A stretch of DNA of 64,000 bases from Icerya purchasi (GCA_039619475.1 CM077116.1:172513863-172577862); one strand, 5' to 3'. Shown: positions 48,819 through 61,317, counted from the stretch's first letter. Program-made: numbers and translations. The notes: a model not told the origin generated them from the letters alone.

Positions 48819-49430
48819 ATATTGATTAATAGCAAGTGGAGACTATGCAGTATGATTAGGGTTGTGCCGGGATGATCAGAAATTAAATGCTAGACGGTAA
48901 AAATATGTCTTGTACCATATGTATGCGAGTGTGTCGATTGCTAGATTGATAGTGTTTTCAATGCCGTTAGCCGGAAAATCATGTTTTATGTTCATTATCA
49001 GGGGATCCTCTTTAACAATGAATGGAGTCGGTAGTGTTACAGTGTCCTGAGTGTATGCGATGAATGTGCGGTGGCCAAATAATACACACGCGGCTGGAAT
49101 ATAACAGTAAAGGTGTGTAAATATACAAGTATTTGGCCGGGCAGCTTGTTCCTTGTGCATGAGTGAGAGTGAATCTGGTTCGAAAGGTTTAGACTACCCG
49201 CTAAAATGATTATGGAATGTATGTAAAGCGTGACGATAAAAGGGTAGTAGGATGTGTGAGTGTGTGTGCATGTATGAGTAATAAAACAGGTTAACTCCAA
49301 ACGAACGTCTAGATTTCGCCCCCGCGCGCCGCGCGACATCACCAATAACTAACCGAATCCGCAGTCGCGCTGACTTAACCCCCCGCATGTAACAACAACC
49401 CCTCCCGCCCACTGGCTGACAAGCAATAAA
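48819..49430. other. Non-palindromic spacer between the arms
   Basis: 612 bp of single-copy sequence. It is more CpG-containing than the flanking arm DNA, with a GC-rich stretch 'cccccgcgcgccgcgcgac' at about 49,319-49,337. Minus-strand open frames of 94 (48,876-49,160) and 102 codons (49,037-49,345) overlap each other, and neither has a recognised motif. The arm inner ends read (a)agacactactatgtta on both sides. No 6-bp direct repeat next to them was seen. Confidence 0.8.
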
Positions 49431-52263
49431 AAGACACTACTATGTTAGTGTGTGTTTGTGTGAGTGAACAAGGTGCTCGATCGGTTTGTTCTATTATTTT
49501 CGTCTTCTCCAGTGTTGTTTATTTTTATTTTTCTGTGCGAATGATGTAATTTATCTAAGCGCGATCTTTTGCGATTTTGTTTTTTTTTTTGTGATCTTTA
49601 TAATATTATAATAAATTTAGAATATTTGTTATTTATTAAATAATAATCAGTTTTAAGTAATGTATATTGTTATTTTCAGCTGTTTATTAAGGATTTTAAC
49701 TGGAGTAAATAATTTGTTTTTTCCTATGAATTTTGACTAATCGATTTTATTCTCATTTTTTTTTTTTTTTGCTTCTTTCGATATGTCTGTTTTGTATTAC
49801 TTTTTTCGATTTTCGTGTGTAATTGTAGTGTTTGCGGACACGATCTTTATAATATTATAAGAAATTTTAAATGTTTGTTAGAAGTTAAATCAATCGGAGT
49901 TTTAAAAATTTATTTTGATTTTTATCTTTGTCTGTATTTTATTTTATCTAATTTACATCAAGTGTGTTGTGTGTATTCCTTATTTATTGTTCCGCTTGTT
50001 GGTCTTTTAATTTTGATATGTTAAATAATTTGTAATTGCTTATATTTCACCTTTCAGATCCAAGTTCTTTTGTGTTTATTCTGTATTTTCGCGATCTTTA
50101 TCGACTCTTTGTTTTCTTTTTTTTTTTTGTATTGTACGTTCTTTTATTTAATTTTAATTACGTCTCTGTTTTGTTTTTATTTTCCATTTTGTTCCTGCTT
50201 CGCTACTTTACATGTTTACATTTTATTGTTAATGTATGTTCCGATTACTATTTTGAAGGTATTTTAGCTCTTTAAGTACTTTTTTTTTTTTTAATGCTCG
50301 TTGATGGTTGTAGATTTAATTTTATGCCTATTTCGTTACTAGTTGGCTATAAAATTGTGTTTTGAATCAAAATCGTATATTTAATTTTTATGATTAATCA
50401 GTTGAAGTTTGCGATCTTTTTTTCTTTTTTTGCAGCTGATCTTGTTAAAATTAGATTAATATTTATCCTCCATATGTGACCCGGTATCAAGAAACGTACC
50501 TTATGCCTAAAAAATCGATTGAAGGGTTGTGTTTTTTTTTTCTTTTTCTGAGGATTCTTATGGCATATTTTGAATTATTCGTGAAATTTATTTACCATCT
50601 CCAGAATTTTGTGAACTTTGTCTATTATTTTTTAAATTTAGTTCAGAGTGTTATCTTCATAGTTATTTGTTATTATTCATTGCTTTTATTATATTTCTAA
50701 TTGATTGTATTATCAAGGTTTTAATACTTTGGAATTATTATTTATATTTATTTATATAATCTCCCTACTCACTGTTTTTGTTGTTAAATCCATCATTCCT
50801 AGGTTCTATTTCTTCTAACGGGTGGTTTTATTATGACTCGCTAGTTTTGTAGCAGATTGTATTAGTGTGTTATTATTAATTTTTTTATTTTTATCGTATA
50901 TTTTGCGTTTGTATTAATTTTATCATACACTTTTCTGTGAAATTAAATAGTGAGAACTTTTAATCCTGTATTTTACCTCTATTCTTGTTTATTCATGTAA
51001 AAATATATTATTATCGACTCAGAGACTTTAGAGTGTTTCGCTCATAGTAAACTATAATATTTTCCATTACCTCATTTACAGATTTAAAAGTTATCATCCG
51101 CAGAATACAATTATTTTTCTTTATTACTGGCCGGACAGTGTGCTATTAATTTTAAAAAACGGAGTGATACACTCCTCCTAATAAACTTTTTGGGTGAAAA
51201 TTTCTTTTGGCAACTTCTTTTTTTGATAATTTTACAATCCATAACACTTGTACAGCGGTATCAATAATTTGTATCGATCCATTCAAGCTGAAATTTATCT
51301 CATTATTTGCCTAATTGTGTTACATTCTAATGAGTTTTTTTTCGAACTTCATTTTTCTTCCTATTCCATGTCAAGTTAGTTGTTTGTTTATCGCTAGTAT
51401 TTCATTATAAAATTTTCTCTTGCCACCTTAAGCTTGTACTCAAATTGTGTGTCCATTAAACAAAAAACCGCATATTAAAATGCGTTATAAGCTATTTCCT
51501 TTAGATTTCTTACTATTTTCTTATGCTTTAATACTTTTACACCACTTTTCCTCAGTTTTCACTAATTATAGTCAATTTTCTGCTATTTCTCATTATTTTC
51601 ATGCATTTAAGTGCTTTTAAACTATTTTTCTCAATTTTTCATCATCTTTCGTCAATTTTTCACTGATTTGGCTTTCTCAACCATTGTGTTAACTTAGAAT
51701 TGTCTCTATCTAATTTTCACTATTTCTCTTGTATCAGTCCTGCGATTTCCCCAATGTTTTATATATTTTCTTTTAAATTTTCTCCGCAGCAATTTTCTAT
51801 TTTTTTTTTTTTTTAATCATGTTTAATGAAGTGATGCTGGTTAACGTCTCTGAGTTACGCATAAATCTCACCACTCTGGAGTTTAATAATTCCTCTTTCC
51901 ACACACAGATGGATTCTATGTGCATGTTCATCTGCTAGCAATTATTGCGATGCATATCTGGTCTGCGGAATTCTCACTAATTTGAATATTTTCGTCCTAT
52001 CTATGTAAAGTCTTCTGGAGTAAATGTTCACTATGCAAATATTATAGGATGATGTGGATATATGACAGAATCTATAGCAGGCAGGGACAGGTGTAATTAA
52101 GTGCAGTAATGTTTCAATGATATTCATGAAAAGTATATAATGTTAAAGTTGGTTAGCTTTTTAATTTTGCTTTTAGTTTTTAAACTTCAAGTGAAATTCC
52201 CTTTGGGGATAATAAATAATATGCCATCTTCAACATTATTTATGTTTAAACAATTAATATAAG
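49431..52263. other. AT-rich non-coding inner part of right arm
   Basis: Mirror of 45,986-48,818. The 18-nt word 'gatctttataatattata' is at 49,593-49,610 and 49,842-49,859. No integrase, capsid, ATPase or protease motif was found in any frame. Confidence 0.6.
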
Positions 52264-52513
52264 TTACTTTTCGTCAAGTCTTTGTGTGGTTTTGTATAAA
52301 AAGAAGTTATTTATTGATTCAATTGTTGACCATTGAAGTGATTATAGATGTCTTTCTCCTATGCTCAAGTTATACTCGTTTTAATTAATACCAGTTATTT
52401 TGCATCAACTCTTTGTATTAATTTAGTATAAAAGGAGGTGTCAGCAAGGTATTTGTTGATTTGTGTGCTGACCACTGAAGTGATCAGACGTGTTTTCTCC
52501 TGCGTTTAAATTT
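52264..52513 (+). promoter_or_regulatory. Duplicated TATA promoter of right polB
   Basis: Two diverged direct repeats about 132 bp apart, each with a TATA box: TATAAAAAG (52,295-52,303) and TATAAAAGG (52,427-52,435). Both are followed by a shared downstream block, 'gaccattgaagtgatta' (52,329 region) and 'gaccactgaagtgatca' (52,469 region), then 'tttctcct'. The second lies 130 nt before the ATG, a spacing suited to a short leader. Confidence 0.7.
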
Positions 52514-52556
52514 GTCTTGCTTTAATTTGTAATTGGATTTAAAATTATTTATAAGA

Positions 52557-55500
52557 ATGTCGTCAGCGGTTGTACAACATGATATTTCTATTCAAAATGT
52601 TAGCAAGCGTTATCCCAACCGTTTTGCAACATATCGTATTGTAAACAATAATAAATGCCAGATGGATATTGCAAATTACTTGTCTAATAATACTTCTACA
52701 GTGATCGAGATAATTAAGAAAAGAATCGGTGTTGGAATAAAAGTAAATCTAACATTACGATGTTCATTTAAGAGAGGAGTTGGGCTTGCAGATTGGAATG
52801 TTAGGCCATTTCACTTCCCAACCAATGCACAGCTACTCACTCGCGGTGCTGATATTTCTGAATGGTACAAGGAGGATTGTAGAAAAATCATCAGTCTTGT
52901 TGATAAGTTGGAACATGCGACGGGATCTGGCTGGTCATTAATGAAAATTGCATACCTCGAAATTCGTCTCAATCATCGGAACATTCTAAGCCGTGCATCA
53001 TCTTATATTCCACTTCCTAAATCAGTTGCAGTAAAAAAGGCTGTTATTAATGTGAAAAACATAGATCAAATGTGTTTCAAATATTCTATGTTGACAAAAT
53101 ATATTAAGGTGAATCATCCAGAATATGCAAGCAATTATGTGCGGAATACATCATTGTTAAAGAAATACAATTGGAGTGGTATATCTTTTCCTACATCATT
53201 GGACGATGTGTCCATATTTGAAAAGAATAACCCTCGATTATCTGTTAATGTATATGGTTTGGATGAGAAAAATATTGTATACCCCCTTCGAATCACAAAG
53301 ATTGAACAAAAAGATCATACTGACTTACTACTAATAACCGAAGGCGATAAATCACATTACTGCTGGATAAAAAATTTGGGGAAGCTTGTGAGAAGTCAGA
53401 TTACTAAAGACCACTAGCAAATGTTTATATGCCGTCGTTGCTTATGGTATGTCCAAGATCATGCCAAATACCTAGCTCATATACAACGTTGCTCCATCAA
53501 TACTCCTGCTACAGTTGTTATGCCAATGGAGGAGAATAAAATATTGAAATTCCAACAATATAAACAGCAAGAATTTATACCATTTATTATATTTGCTGAC
53601 TTCGAGTGTATCCTGAAGCCTCTAAACGATGAATCATATGATAATGATGTCAATGATGGAGAAATTATTAGTGATAATGATGATGACGATATAGAAATTG
53701 GTGGTAAGCGTCGAAAAAACCAGCATCAGGAAGGAAGTATGCAGAAATGTAAGCGGCAATGCATGGAAGATGGTTCATGTGGTAATATTCAAAACAAGTC
53801 TCAAAATACATCTGGTACTATTCCTATACAACAGCATGAAGCGTTTAGCTTTTGTTACTATATTGTGTCGAGATGTGAAGAAGGTGCCAGGTTTAATGTT
53901 ACATTGGAGCCTAAAACGTATCGTGGCCGTAATGCAACTAGAAAATTCTGTGATTGGCTAGTGGAAGATGTGCGAAAAATAGAAAAGATTTATTAGAAAA
54001 ACATTCCGTTGCAGTGGACGTCTGAGGATTTGGAAGAATATGAATGCTTCATCAGTGTGTCACATTTGTGAAGAACCTCTAAATAATGATAAAGTCGCAG
54101 ATCATTGTCATCTAACTGGGAAATTTCGAGGTGCGGCTCATTCAAAATGTAATTTAGAATACCAGCTTCCTAACTTTGTTCCTGTATTTATTCATAATCT
54201 GAGTGGATATGACGCTCATTTATTCATTAGGGATTTGGCGTATGATGATCAGGACATCGAGGTGATACCGAATAGTGAAGAACGCTACATATCATTTTCA
54301 AAGCGCATTTCAGAAAAAATGAAAATACGATTCATAGATACATTCCGTTTCATGGTGTCAAGCCTTGAGAAGCTAGCTAGTTATTTACCTGATGGTTTGC
54401 TCCATCATACAATCAGAAACATTGCATCGCCTGATTTACTTCCTTTATTTCGTAGAAAGGGTGTTTTCCCTTATTCATATGTGTCATCATGGGAAAAATT
54501 GGATGAAACAAGTTTACCTGAAAAGGAGCATTTCTATAATTCCCTGACAAAATCAAATATTAGTGAAGAAGATTACTCACATGCATTAAATGTGTGGGAT
54601 GCATTAAATGTTCAAACACTCGGGGAGTATAGTGATATATATCTAAAGACAGATGTACTTCTACTGGCTGATGTTTTTGAAAACTTCAGAAGCGTTTGCT
54701 ATAAAATTTACAAATTGGATCCTGCATGGAGTTTTACTGCTCCTGGATTGGCATTTCAAGCAATGTTGAAGTTGACAAAGGTTCAATTGGAGCTCCTAAC
54801 TGATTATGATATGGTTTTATTCTTTGAAGCTGGAATACATGGTGGTATGTGTTAGCGTGTGAAACGTTATGCTAAGGCGGACAATTCATACACTAACAGT
54901 TGTAATAATAGTTACAGTAATGATGATAATGATGGTAGAAATGGTACAGATAACACTTTCATAGCATATTTGGATGCAAATAACCTCTATGGTTGGGCCA
55001 TGAGTGAACCTCTCCCTATGAATGGTTTCAGATGGCTTAGCCAGAAAGAAATAACAGAATTAAATATTATGGAGATAGCTGATGATGGATCCATTGGTTA
55101 TATGCTCGATGTGGATTTGGAGTATCCAGCAGATTTACATTTAGCACACAATGATTTACCACTATGCCCCGAGGCTAAATCAATTAGAAAATGTGTGAAA
55201 TTAGTTAATACATTAGAAAATAAGTACAACTATATTATTCACTATAGAAATCTTAAACAGGCAATTGAATTAGGACTAAAATTACAATGTGTACATCGTG
55301 TCATTTGTTTCAATCAGTCGGCATGGTTGAAGCCTTACATTGATTTAAACACTCTACAGCGGAAGTAGGCTACCAATGAGTTTGAGAAGAACTATTGGAA
55401 GCTTATGAATAACAGTGTTTTTGGCAAAATGATGGAAAATGTTAGACATAGAATTAATATGCAGCTTATTATAAATGAAGTAAAATTTACTAAACTGGTT

Positions 55501-56263
55501 GGAAAAAGTAATTTTAAGGATCGAACAATATTTAGTGAGCAACCATTATTGGCTGCGGTACATTTAAATCCTTCAACAATTAAATTTAATAAGCCTATTT
55601 ACATTGGTATGTCTATTTTAGATATTAGCAAATTAAAAATGTTTGATTTTCATTACAACATAATGAGTAAAATGTATAAGAATATTAATCTTTTATACTG
55701 TGATACTGATTCACTTATTTATGAACTTAAAACACTTGATTTTTATAAAGATATTAAAGATAATGTTCAGTATTTTGATACAAGTGATTATCCAAAAAGT
55801 CACCCATGTTATTCATTAGAAAATAAAAAAAAGCTTGGTGTATTTAAGGATGAATTAAATGGCACTCCAATTAGTGAATTTGTTGGATTGCGTCCAAAAA
55901 TGTATTCTATAAGTATTATTGATAGTAGAGAAATAAAAAAAATGTAAAGGTGTACAGTCTTCTATAATTAAGAAAGAACTTAATTTCATAGATTATTATA
56001 ATTGTGTGAATGGTGTGTGTGGGAAATTATGTGATAATTATAAGACATATTACAATATTCAAAGTCGTCAACATATACTGTATACCCTAGAACAGAATAA
56101 AGTAGTATTAAGTGGTAATGATGATAAAAGAATAATATGTAGTAATAATGTAGATACAATAGCTTATGGAAATTCTATGTATAATCAATTCCATACAAAT
56201 TTTAATGATGTTTTAGCTGAACTAAGAGCGTGTATATTAAATGGAAATATGTATATTGCATGA
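52557..56263 (+). pseudogene. polB: Protein-primed DNA polymerase B (Polinton-type), right copy, interrupted
   Basis: About 1,235 codons, the usual length for Polinton/Maverick-type PolB. ATG 52,557 is the first in frame, 130 nt after a TATA box. In order: N-terminal region with GSGWSLMKIAYLEI and ASSYIPLPK (52,925-53,020); zinc-finger-like segment CRRCL (53,430); exonuclease I FADFE (53,592-53,606); an acidic linker; a CHIC...DHCHLTGKFRGAAHSKCN treble-clef insert (54,058-54,156, motif split here); exonuclease II HNLSGYDAHLF (54,193); exonuclease III YLKTD (54,640); motif A YLDANNLYGWAM (54,967); motif B NNSVFGKMMENVR (55,408); motif C YCDTDS (55,696-55,713). Catalytic acids are present. Breaks: TAG at 53,415, 53,994, 54,853 and 55,366; a +1 frame change near 54,040; another in an A run near 55,935. 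No TAA or TGA interrupts the readable frames. The stop at 56,264 is TGA. Confidence 0.92.
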
Positions 56264-56329
56264 TTACATGGAGCTGTGGATTATTATTAAGTATAATTTA
56301 GACATTGTATATTTTTAATTTTACTATGT

Positions 56330-56335
56330 AATAAA
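56330..56335 (+). terminator. polB polyadenylation signal, right arm
   Basis: AATAAA, 64 nt after the polymerase stop codon, followed by AT-rich DNA. Confidence 0.55.
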
Positions 56336-56418
56336 ATTTTCTATTAACAATTGTTTTTATTTTTTCAATTTGTTAGATTTGGGAATGTGTAGAGGCCTAA
56401 AATAGTGTGTATAAACTT

Positions 56419-56729
56419 ATACAAGGTGTATAGAGATTATATTATTTTTAATTAAAGAGTATGTATGTAGTAAAAATTTAGTGCTTTTCCCTAGGATGTA
56501 TTATTTTCCATTAAAGTTTATTGTTTTCTATCTAAAATGATGATATTTGTATTAAATTGTGATATTTTACCATAGATTGATAGTTTGCACCTAAAATGGG
56601 GGTATTTTGTGTACAATGGATTGATTCCTTTACAATTCAATGTTTTGTACTAAAATGTGAGTGTTATAGCCTTAAATGGTGCAATTTGTATGAAAAGAGT
56701 GATTTTAGTTTAAATTGAGCATTTTTTCT
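56419..56729. repeat. Degenerate short-period repeat downstream of polymerase, right arm
   Basis: Mirror of 41,520-41,830. Confidence 0.5.
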
Positions 56730-57778
56730 ATGATACCAGATTTATCTAATCCCTGTTTATAACGTTTGGAGTTGTGCTGCAGAAATTTATAGTTCTTATA
56801 TCCTAATAGATGTATTAGTGCAACAAAGGAGATGGGTTATTCAAGCAATGGCTTTATTAGGTTGAGAAAATGTGATTAATAGAATTTCTGAGTTGTGATT
56901 GTGTTTGTCAAAATAATAGAATTTATGTGAGAGGAGGAAGCTGTGTCTCATCAAGCTTATGAATACTACTTGGTAATTAAATTATTCATTGTGCTCATTG
57001 CATTAGTAGTTATAATGTGATCAAACAAAATTAGTTCTTATACATTGTTGTTATACAGTAAACGATTACACCAACAGACGTGAGTAACTCTTCAGTATCT
57101 GAATGCTTACAATCGATTTGATTTTCTAATTTAAATTCATACTAAACAGCTGTATATTACCAGGGTTGCATCAAATCTGTTATGATTGGTAATTTTTGGG
57201 AGTTAAATATTGTTTCATTACATTAGAAAATGTATGCACGCACATACATGGTCACATACATAAACACATCAACATCATCATCATCATCATCATTGTTACA
57301 TCACATGCACACCATTACACTGCACACACGCTCATTCACTCACACACATGCACATGTGTACACATTTATAGTACATCACACATATGTAAGCATATAAGCT
57401 CCACACACATGTTATTGTGATGGTAAGTTCTAACTCTCATATGCTGAAAATAATATAGAGTTATATGTAATTAAATAGTATGTTCAACATACATCAAAAG
57501 CAATTGAGATATATGAATAATAATACACAAGTTAGTGTTCTAATCAGTTTCTTTTTTCTCAATCATCTACTTTGATTACTCATATGCAAAGCATCTCACT
57601 GGAAACAAATGGGTCAGAAAGGGTTAGTACTGTGATTGTTTGGCTGAATAAACGTGAAGTACCCCCAAATTCTAGAGGTTGAAACACTCCCCCTCATAAA
57701 ACATTAGTTCAGTGTTTATTTTTATTTTTTGGTTAGACATACATTAATGTACCTTTTAAATTATACAAACACATCAGA
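56730..57778. other. CpG-poor non-coding DNA downstream of right polB array
   Basis: Mirror of 40,471-41,519. Confidence 0.5.
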
Positions 57779-58309
57779 TTTGGTGTGGATTAGAAAAATT
57801 ATGAGTGGCTGGTTAACACTAGAACATATTCTCAAAGCATACACAACCAGAAACAATTAGTACCAGTTAATAAATTATTACATTAGTCAAACAATGATAA
57901 ATGCATCATCAGCACACATGCAAGCATCAAATACACTAAGCAACTCAGTATAGGTTAGAAAAAGTTTTAAGGGTGAGTGGTTAATAATAAAATATAATCT
58001 CAATATAAATGGAAATGCGAAAAGCTAGTACCAGTTAGCAGATTATTACATTGGTCAGACAATTATAAATGCAACAACACACATGCAAGCATCTAAATAC
58101 ACTAAGCAACTGAGTACAAGTTAGAAAAATTATGAGTGGCTGGATAACACTAGAACATATTCTCAGAGCATACACAGCCAGAAACAATTAGTACTGGTTA
58201 ATAAATTATTACATTGGTCAAACAGTGATAAATGTATCATCAACACACATGCAAAAATCTAAATACACTGAGCAACTCAGTACAGGTTAGCAAAATTATA
58301 AGTGGCTGG
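57779..58309. repeat. ~166-bp tandem repeat, 3.2 copies, right arm
   Basis: Mirror of 39,940-40,470, unit for unit. Confidence 0.85.
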
Positions 58310-58663
58310 TTAAAGCCTGCTCTCAATCTCTATACTGGACAAGTGTTGTGCTGAGCGAAAGCCTTCATGCATAGATATCTACAGAGAAAAGCGGTTGGTT
58401 GATTTGTGTGTGGTGGATGTTGAGGTATATGGTTATTAGTTTGTAACAGTGAGGATGTAGCAAGCAGAAGGATGCGATTGGAGTAGAATATGGCGGTGCG
58501 GTGTTGAACTCTTACTGGACGGTTTGATGTAAAAACGGTGTAGTCATTTGATTATGTATTGACTCTTGATTAGTTGAGTAAAAAGGGACGTGGTCATGTG
58601 ACTAAATACTCGCTCCTGATTGGCTCTTCTCCTAGAACGCAGGTTTCCTATCTACTTTTACAA

Positions 58664-59061
58664 CATGGGCATCTTAGAAAAAAAATGAACAAACCCCTCC
58701 CATCATATTTCACCCTCCAAATTTACAGCATTGTTCGTATTGTTTGCCAATGAAAGTCGATGAGCATAAAAATGAAACTGACTTTTTTAGGTGTATTTTA
58801 AACGGATCCTTCGAAGTGGATTGTGAAATTAAGCTTTTCATAATGTACTAAGAGCCCAGTTGCACTAATGAGAGTAGCCGAGCCAGTTATTTTCTACTTG
58901 GAATCCGTCTTCACTTTACCAGATTTCTCTAGTATAACCAATATTCAGTTTCAGATTAGGTATAAACTTGGGAACGATTCGGATTCGGATCTGGAACGAG
59001 ACAAGTCTCGATGTCATCATAGTAGCCAAGCGTGTTAACCACTAGTAGGCTACCGCGCTCT
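58664..59061 (-). mobile_element. SINE family A-like, right arm, inner copy
   Basis: Mirror of 39,188-39,585: same structure in opposite orientation, tRNA-like head at the high coordinate. Confidence 0.7.
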
Positions 59062-59650
59062 CATAGACAGATCCCTAAATAACATATATTTTGATTAAAG
59101 AAAAGAAAAATAATAATAATAATTGGGGCGGGTCATGGTCGAAACTGGCAAAAAAGTAGGGCAAGTAAAAGTTTTATCGAAAATGAAGTTATTTATGATA
59201 TACAATGTTTACATTCCACATATATGCTGGTTATCTTAAACTTCTCTGTCATGGATGTTCCTTGGTGGCACCCACTCACTTACCGCCCAAATATCAACCT
59301 TCGATAGAGCCCTCCGGAGCAAATTTACCATTCTTATCTACCTATAGCCTTTCTCCTCAGATTTGAAAGAGACAATTTCAGCTGACCACTCGCTCAAAAT
59401 TATTAAAAAGAGCGAAAGAATGCTGCACTGCGTGGTTTTCGAATGGTGCACGGACGTGGGGAAATTCGAAATAAATTCGAAATAACCGCGTTTGCTTTAT
59501 TGAGAATACGAAAAAATTCCTTTGGCGCTACTTTCGTCGGGCAATGTGAACGCGGGGAAAAGAATTTCGCAGCATAGATTTTACTGAAGTAGACGATTGA
59601 TATTCTTCAAGTGACCACTAAATAAAAAACTATAACACGTGTCAACGAAA
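59062..59650. other. Host-like CpG-containing DNA between the SINEs, right arm
   Basis: Mirror of 38,599-39,187. No gene recognised. Confidence 0.5.
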
Positions 59651-59891
59651 ATTCCAACTAGAAAAGAACTGGCCCGGCTACTCTCATTAGTGCCACTGGG
59701 CTCTTAGTACATTATGAAAAGCTTAATTTCACAATCCACTTCGAGGGATCCGTTTAAAATACACCTAAAAAAGTCAGTTTCATTTTTATGCTCATCGACT
59801 TTCATTGGCAAACAACACGAACAATGTTGTAAATTTGGAGGGTGAAATATGATGGGAGGGGTTTGTTCATTTTTTTTCTAAGATGCCCATG
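59651..59891 (+). mobile_element. SINE family A-like 3' part, right arm, outer copy
   Basis: Mirror of 38,358-38,598. Confidence 0.7.
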
Positions 59892-60100
59892 TGATAGTGA
59901 AGAATTAAGAAAATCGGTCAACTCGCGCTCGAGAATAGAAAAATTAACCGTATTTCCGCTAAAAGGGAGTTTCTCAAAAACTAATCGGCTGAGTGATCTG
60001 AAACTTCAGTCACGAATGTGTTCTCTGGTGCATCCATTGACCTCCAAAAATATCAATCCGATAACTATCTTCAGCAGGGCTTTATCACCATTCAAGAATA

Positions 60101-61317
60101 TCAGCCTTTGGAAGAGCGTTCGAAAAACTGTTTAGCGTCTGTTCGCTATTGTCGAATTCGCCGTATTTTTCCGCCTCCGGTTGCGAATTCGTTTTTCGGT
60201 GCGCATTTTTAAAATTCTTCTCCGTCTACTATTATTAGATTGTCCACTAATTTTCCAGCTAGAGAATATTTAGAATAATTTTTGAAATCCCCCCCTCCCC
60301 CCCGTGCGCGACTATAAATCTGAGGAGGGGAATCTTTGCTGTGATCACGGTGGAGACAACTCTCTTGTTTAAATAGGGAAAAGAGCATTTCTCGAAAAGC
60401 GATTAAATTTTCGGGAATAACTTTGCCGAATAAACGGAAAACGGACGCCTAATTAATTAATAAAGCCGCCGTAAGTATGAAAACATTCGTTATAATCCGC
60501 GCGATGTGTCGCAAAGTTTAACAGAAGGGGCGACAAGCCCCGCTGGTTTATTCGGAATCGCGCAATTTTGCGAAAAGGGAAAAAATCGCGCGGATTTTCA
60601 TAATAGACGCGGAGTCGACGGATTAACATAGGTACTTTGAGCTTTGAGTGCACGACTGAGCTCGTCTCTCGCGGCACACTAGTCTTCGCATTGATTTGCA
60701 CTATTTACATCTCTGACGCAATCATTGCACACTACTTTAGGCCAAAATTAGCCCAGATAATGTTTCGGGGTTTCTTTTTATTTTGATTCTATCGATATGT
60801 CGAAAATAAGTTTATACAAAACTCGTGAATATAATCACATTAAACGAAAGATGGCGATCGTTTTAATGACGTTCCTTTTTTTCGAAAATTGCATCTAACT
60901 TAAAATAAAAACAAAATGATGATATAATAATCAAACGAAATAACGCAACTAAACTAAAAAAAACTTCCACTTACATTCGAGGACATTATGAGCGAGCCTT
61001 CAGCTTAAATAATAGTTGTTAGTTAGTTAGTTGCCGGGGCATCGGTAAGACTCTTTTCGGATAATTTAATATCGTTCTTCTGTAGACGCTGTTCCACTGG
61101 AAACTGGCGAAACTAGCGAAACTGACGTTTGATGAATGCCGCAAATTTTCAATCGTATTACACAGTCCGCTGACTGAGCTGATGTTCCCGATGCTTTTTT
61201 TATTTAACCACATTCGCCTGCTTCGACTCTTCTTGTCTCCGGCCACTGTCTCTCGATATAAACGAACTCGAAATACTATATTTTTCAGCGCTTTGACGAA
61301 GATTTTTCTTTAGAATT
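60101..61317. other. Unique CpG-containing DNA right of the palindrome
   Basis: No gene recognised. A C-rich run lies at 60,290-60,302. Minus-strand open frames at 60,453-60,701 and 61,019-61,246 have no motifs. Confidence 0.4.

Larger units (their letters stand above)
49431..60049 (+). repeat. Right arm of giant palindrome (10,619 bp)
   Basis: Reverse complement of 38,200-48,818 with very few substitutions. The first mismatch past the outer end is at 60,050 (pairs with 38,199). Beyond it about 50 bp (60,050-60,100 against 38,150-38,199) still match at roughly 85%, and then similarity is lost. The inner end is sharp at 49,431. Confidence 0.95.

Noticed and set aside
48876..49345. Genes in the palindrome spacer (94 and 102 codons, minus strand)
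   Set aside because: Two overlapping frames without recognisable motifs, so at most one could be real and neither is supported.
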